Source of the DNA: Burkholderiaceae bacterium
GTDB lineage: Bacteria > Pseudomonadota > Gammaproteobacteria > Burkholderiales > Burkholderiaceae_C
NCBI GenBank assembly: GCA_030695205.1
Contig: JAUYTN010000058.1
Location: 81,390-145,389 of the forward strand
DNA: 64,000 nucleotides
Direction: 5' to 3'
The position numbers and the translations under genes are program-made. Under the pieces are notes generated by a model. It searched no databases, was not told the origin of the DNA, and saw only the letters and a program-made list of their open reading frames with translations. Shown here in pieces: positions 60,495 through 64,000 of the stretch (position 1 is its first letter; every line of letters starts with the position of its first letter).

Positions 60495-60998
60495 TCAGCG
60501 TGGCGACTGCTGCTGGGCCTGTAGATTGATGTCGTTGTGGTGGCGCCGGGTCTCTGGTGACCACTGCGACTTGATCCAGGACAGAACCGCCACGATGTCG
60601 GCTTCGCTGAGCGAATCGCCAAAGGCGGGCATGTTGGTGGCGTAGTCGGGCATTCCAACGGCCTTCGCTACCCCTTCCTTGGTGATGCGAATCAACACAT
60701 CGTCCGAGTGGTGCCAGGTGTGGCCGCTCCCGTCGTGGGGAGGCGCCGGCAAGCGACCATCGGCACCCCGTTCTCGCCAGTTGGCCTGCCCCTCCAGCGT
60801 CACGCCATGGCAACTGGCGCACCGGGCCTGGTAGATCAGCGCACCCTGCTTGAGCATCACGGCGTCATCCGGGCGAAGCAGCCCGATGGGATCTGACCGG
60901 AAGAAGTCCGCAGATGGCCCCCAGAAAAAAGCTGCGGCAATCCCTGCCAGAGCAAGAACAGCCGCAGCCAAACGGAGACGCTGAAAACGCAGGATCAC
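60495..60998 (-). CDS. Membrane-anchored c-type cytochrome of the copper operon
   Basis: This 167-residue cytochrome has an N-terminal helix (LRLAAAVLALAGIAAAFFWG) and one CASCH heme site (RCASCHGVTLEG). The distal Met is in NMPAFG. It could hand electrons to or from the multicopper oxidases. Its start overlaps the CusF-like end by 4 nt. Confidence 0.85.
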   Translation of the reverse strand: MILRFQRLRLAAAVLALAGIAAAFFWGPSADFFRSDPIGLLRPDDAVMLKQGALIYQARCASCHGVTLEGQANWRERGADGRLPAPPHDGSGHTWHHSDDVLIRITKEGVAKAVGMPDYATNMPAFGDSLSEADIVAVLSWIKSQWSPETRRHHNDINLQAQQQSPR

Positions 60999-61333
60999 TT
61001 CACTGGCTGGATGTCCGTCACCGTCATCTGCCCGTTCTCGTTCGTGACCATGAACTGGATCTTGGCACCGACGCTGGTCTTGTCCAGCAAGGCCTTGTCC
61101 TTGGCCACGAAGACCATGGTCATGCCAGGCATTTCCATGTGCTTGATTTCACCGTGCTTGATGGTGATCTTGCCGGCGTCCTTGTCGATCTTGCGGACTT
61201 CACCATCGGTCATGCTGGGCATGCCCGCCATGCCCATTTTGCTGTGGTCCATGTTCATTTGAGCGAACACGGGGTTGGCTGCAATGGCCGTGAAGGCCAG
61301 TGCGGTTGCGCTCAGAACCAGTCGCAGTTTCAT
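60995..61333 (-). CDS. CusF-like periplasmic copper-binding protein
   Basis: This 112-residue secreted protein has a signal (VLSATALAFTAIAANPVFA) and a CusF-type OB fold: GEVRKIDKDAGKITIKH and HMEMPGMTMVFVA. In E. coli CusF the ligands are His, Trp, Met and Met; here the Trp position (WPEMTM) is a Met (MPGMTM). It should bind Cu(I)/Ag(I). It overlaps the cytochrome gene by 4 nt. Confidence 0.85.
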   Translation of the reverse strand: MKLRLVLSATALAFTAIAANPVFAQMNMDHSKMGMAGMPSMTDGEVRKIDKDAGKITIKHGEIKHMEMPGMTMVFVAKDKALLDKTSVGAKIQFMVTNENGQMTVTDIQPVK

Positions 61334-61382
61334 CGTGAATCCTTGTGTCGTTGGGTGGAGGTTGTGATGATCGGATAGCCGC

Positions 61383-61874
61383 TTACTTGGCTGCCACCTT
61401 GACCTGGCCCTTCATGCCGGCCTCGTAGTGGCCCACATGCAAGCAGGCGAAGTTCACCACACCGGGCTTGGTGAAGCGCCAGATCACTTCACCCTGTTTG
61501 CCAGGCTTGAGCGAGATCTTGTTGGCTTCTTCGTGCTCCATGGTCGGGAACTTCTTCATGACCTCGTAGTGCTCCTTGAGCTCCTTTTCCGTGCCGAGGC
61601 TGAACTCGTGCGGCACCTTGCCGGAATTCTTGATGACAAAACGGATGGTCTCGCCCTTCTTCACCGACACGTTCGACGGCGTGAACCGCATGCTGTCGGC
61701 CGCGTCCACCTCGATCGTGCGCGTGACGTTGGCTGCGACACCCGGTTCGCCGATGGGCGATTCATCGTGCCCACCGCCATGGGTGCCACCAGCGAAAGCA
61801 GCCGATGCGGCCAATGCTGCAGCAGCGAAAACAAAGCCAGCGCGGGAAGCGAAGTTGAACTTGACGGATTTCAT
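61383..61874 (-). CDS. Cupredoxin-domain copper-resistance protein
   Basis: This 163-residue type I copper protein has a signal (AGFVFAAAALAASAAFAGG) and the ligands His in VPHEFSLG, Cys, His and Met in FACLHVGHYEAGMKG. It could shuttle electrons to or from the cytochrome. It lies between the multicopper oxidase and the CusF-like gene, 49 bp from the latter. Confidence 0.87.
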   Translation of the reverse strand: MKSVKFNFASRAGFVFAAAALAASAAFAGGTHGGGHDESPIGEPGVAANVTRTIEVDAADSMRFTPSNVSVKKGETIRFVIKNSGKVPHEFSLGTEKELKEHYEVMKKFPTMEHEEANKISLKPGKQGEVIWRFTKPGVVNFACLHVGHYEAGMKGQVKVAAK

Positions 61875-61944
61875 GGTTGTCCTTGGGGTTTTGGTTGGGG
61901 AAACGGTTGAGGAAAAACAGTGGTGAGACGGGCAATGGGCCATT

Positions 61945-63333
61945 TCAGTGGGACATGCCTTTGACGGTGGGTTTGATCGCCGTGGCGGCGGCCGGTGTCG
62001 TGTCAGCGCTGGCCGCAGGGCGTGGTGTCGGGGGAAGTGCGCCGTTCCATTCGTAGGCCACGGTTCCCTCGGGGAACTGGTACGGCCCCGGGTCCTTGTA
62101 ATCGCCCGGTTTCTGGTCCTTGCGCACCTTGAAGACCGTGAACATGCCGCCCATTTCCAGCGGCCCGAACTGGCCGGTGCCGGTCATCATGGGAGCCGTG
62201 TTGTCAGGAATGGACATCTGCATCTCACCCATGTCGGCCATGCCGCGCTCGCCCATCAGCATGTAATCGGGTGCGACCTTCTGGATCTTCTTGACCAGAC
62301 CGCGGTGGTCCACGCCGATCATGGTGGGCACAGCGTGCCCCATGGCGTTCATGGTGTGGTGGCTCTTGTGGCAGTGCATGGCCCAGTCGCCCTCCTCGTC
62401 GGCGATCAGCTCGATCTGGCGCATCTGGCCCACGGCCACATCGGTGGTGACCTCGTACCAGCGCGTGCTGGGTGGGGTCGGTCCACCGTCCGTACCCGTG
62501 ACCAGAAACTCGTGCCCATGCAGGTGGATCGGGTGGTTGGTCATGGTGAGGTTGCCCACCCGGATGCGCACCCGGTCGTTCAGGCGCACGTTCAGGGTGT
62601 CGATGGCCGGAAACACCCGGCTGTTCCAGCACCAGATGTTGAAGTCCGTCATGGTGTTGACCTTGGGTGTCTTGCTGCCAGGCTCAATGTCAAACGCATT
62701 GAGCAGGAAGCAGAAGTCCCGGTCCACCTCACTGATGTGAGGATGCTTGGTTTTGGGGTGGGTCACCCACATGCCCATCATGCCCATGGCCATCTGCACC
62801 ATCTCGTCCGCATGCGGGTGGTACATGAAGGTGCCGGGTCGCCGCGCCTCAAATTCATACACAAAGGTCTTGCCCACGGGAATCGCGCGTTGGTTCAGAC
62901 CCCCGACGCCGTCCATGCCACTGGGCAGACGCTGACCGTGCCAGTGGATGGTGGTGTGCTCGGGCAGCTTGTTGGTCACAAAGATGCGGACGCGGTCGCC
63001 TTCGACCACTTCGATGGTGGGTCCCGGGCTCTGGCCGTTGTAACCCCACATGTTGACCTTGAAGCCTGGCGAAACCTCACGCACCACCGGCTCAGCCACC
63101 AGGTGGAATTCCTTGACGCCATCGTTCATGCGCCATGGCAGCGTCCAGCCGTTGAGGGTCACCACTGGGTTGTAGGGCCGACCGGTGGTCGGAATCAAGG
63201 GCGGCGCGGTTTCTACCGACGTCTGGATGACGGGCTCCGGCAAACCTGCCAGGGCGGAGCGGGCAACGGCCAGGCCTGCCACGGAAGCGGCTGCGCCTGC
63301 GAAAAACTGGCGTCTGGAATTGGTGTTGGTCAT
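61945..63333 (-). CDS. Multicopper oxidase (PcoA/CopA-like), first of two
   Basis: This 462-residue periplasmic oxidase has a Tat signal (NSRRQFFAGAAASVAGLAVA). Copper ligands: HWHGQRL, MYHPHADE, HPIHLHGHEF, and HCHKSHHTM. The Met-rich loop (MVQMAMGMMGMWV, MLMGERGMADMGEMQMS) is typical of Cu(I)-binding copper-resistance oxidases. It follows the TolC-like gene by 13 bp and is the upstream oxidase in the operon. Confidence 0.9.
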   Translation of the reverse strand: MTNTNSRRQFFAGAAASVAGLAVARSALAGLPEPVIQTSVETAPPLIPTTGRPYNPVVTLNGWTLPWRMNDGVKEFHLVAEPVVREVSPGFKVNMWGYNGQSPGPTIEVVEGDRVRIFVTNKLPEHTTIHWHGQRLPSGMDGVGGLNQRAIPVGKTFVYEFEARRPGTFMYHPHADEMVQMAMGMMGMWVTHPKTKHPHISEVDRDFCFLLNAFDIEPGSKTPKVNTMTDFNIWCWNSRVFPAIDTLNVRLNDRVRIRVGNLTMTNHPIHLHGHEFLVTGTDGGPTPPSTRWYEVTTDVAVGQMRQIELIADEEGDWAMHCHKSHHTMNAMGHAVPTMIGVDHRGLVKKIQKVAPDYMLMGERGMADMGEMQMSIPDNTAPMMTGTGQFGPLEMGGMFTVFKVRKDQKPGDYKDPGPYQFPEGTVAYEWNGALPPTPRPAASADTTPAAATAIKPTVKGMSH

Positions 63334-63346
63334 GTGTTGTGTCCTT

Positions 63347-64000
63347 TCAATGCGCTGCTGCAGCCGGGGCATCGCCACCGGCGCCCCCCAGGCTCACAAA
63401 ACTGTCGGGCTCTCCGCCTTGCAATACCCACTGCAGATCGGCTTCAGCGATCCAGAAGTCGCGCTGAGCGCCGATGGCGTCCACGGTGGCCTGGGACTGG
63501 TTGCGCACCTCGTCCAGCAGGTCCCATACGCTCTTGAGCATGCCGTTGTAGTGCAGCACCGTCTCTTCGGTGATGAACTCACGGGTTTTCAGAATGTCTC
63601 CCTGGCTGTCCTGCGCCAACGCATGGGCGGCCCAGTAAACGTTCATGGCCGACTTCGACAGAGCACGGTTGCGCAGGCTTTCTGCATCTGGCAAATGACT
63701 GCGAACCGCTTCAGCCCGTTTCTGCAGTTCGGCCGCTGTCATGGGTTGCACCGGGATAGCAGGCAGCTGGTCCGGCAGCGCAAAGCCATCCTGAAGGCCT
63801 GTTTGCCCCATCGTCTTGACCAGATTGGCCTGGGCCTGGGCGGCGGCTTGCTGTGCTCGCCGCAGATTCATGCGTGCGTTGGACGCAGCCAGTTGTACGG
63901 GAGACAGTTGCAGCTTGCTCCAGTTGCCCACCGTCACCATGCGCTGCCCCAGTTCATAGGCAGCCTGAGCCGCCTCCAGCATGTCACGCTGGTGCTTCAG
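63347..64000 (-). CDS. TolC-family outer-membrane efflux protein (partial, cut by window end)
   Basis: The C-terminal 217 residues of a TolC-like channel are visible; the gene continues beyond the window. Two long helical hairpins show AQAAYELGQRMVTVGNWSKL and RNQSQATVDAIGAQRDFWIAE. It would form the outer-membrane exit of a Cus-type efflux system; its partner genes would lie upstream outside the window. The last residues are Gly/Ala-rich. Confidence 0.85.
   Translation of the reverse strand: MKHQRDMLEAAQAAYELGQRMVTVGNWSKLQLSPVQLAASNARMNLRRAQQAAAQAQANLVKTMGQTGLQDGFALPDQLPAIPVQPMTAAELQKRAEAVRSHLPDAESLRNRALSKSAMNVYWAAHALAQDSQGDILKTREFITEETVLHYNGMLKSVWDLLDEVRNQSQATVDAIGAQRDFWIAEADLQWVLQGGEPDSFVSLGGAGGDAPAAAAH

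Noticed and set aside
1..64000. CRISPR arrays, rRNA genes and intact insertion sequences.
   Set aside because: No regularly spaced repeats, rRNA segments or transposase frames were recognised.

Overview
The window looks like chromosomal DNA of a GC-rich betaproteobacterium, most likely Burkholderiales, family Comamonadaceae. The grounds are GC-rich third codon positions, an EpsE/F/G-type exopolysaccharide locus, a CysI-DUF934-CysH-CysD-CysN sulfate assimilation operon with no CysJ, a beta-type FdxA plus thioredoxin-reductase-like ferredoxin reductase, and short intergenic repeats of a kind I associate with this family. Genus-level assignment is not possible from sequence alone.

Positions 1-4.7 kb hold housekeeping genes: serB, a TlpA/ScsD-like thioredoxin, a tiny membrane protein, a PLP aminotransferase and nth. 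Positions 3.8-19.9 kb are a Wzx/Wzy-type exopolysaccharide locus on the plus strand: GNAT-like protein, processive GT2, Wza-like exporter, Wzz-like EpsF, EpsG, Wzx, GT2, Wzy, a secreted GH5-like hydrolase, an EpsL-like outer-membrane barrel, an alpha/alpha-barrel protein, a TagA/WecG transferase and the WecB epimerase. Many junctions are 4-nt ATGA overlaps. No priming glycosyltransferase is present.

Positions 20-27.4 kb carry argA, ppk2, dsbB, fpr, yggX, an MnmC-like oxidoreductase and an odd Asp-Leu-repeat receiver-like protein. Positions 27.4-35.6 kb form the sulfur block (TauE exporter, cysI, DUF934, cysH, cysD, cysN) followed by fdxA and a ferredoxin-NADP reductase, which may supply electrons to the sulfite reductase. 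A TPP riboswitch (about 35,660-35,741) precedes a TonB-dependent receptor, suggesting uptake of thiamine or a related compound. Two tandem tRNA-Asn genes and a strong terminator end the core segment near 38.4 kb.

From about 38.4 kb to the right edge the content is accessory. It starts with short, less GC-rich genes (an AlpA-type regulator and small membrane proteins), then an ArgP-like LysR regulator, a symporter, a fatty acid desaturase, an ACT-domain protein and a LuxR-type solo. Next comes a leftward run behind a MerR/CadR operator: cadmium/zinc/lead ATPase, a 29-codon small ORF, DUF3703, a CzcI-like protein, lspA, a DsbB/DsbA pair, SCO, an M23 peptidase and an L,D-transpeptidase. The window ends in a leftward copper-resistance operon: TolC (cut by the window end), multicopper oxidase, cupredoxin, CusF-like protein, cytochrome c, Met-rich protein, second multicopper oxidase, DUF2933, copper ATPase and a membrane hydrolase-like protein, with a CopK-like gene converging on it.

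The most interesting items are the riboswitch-controlled TonB receptor, repeats that have become in-frame parts of the DUF934 protein and CysN, the metal-plus-envelope operon, and the variant metal-binding proteins CadR-like and CopK-like.
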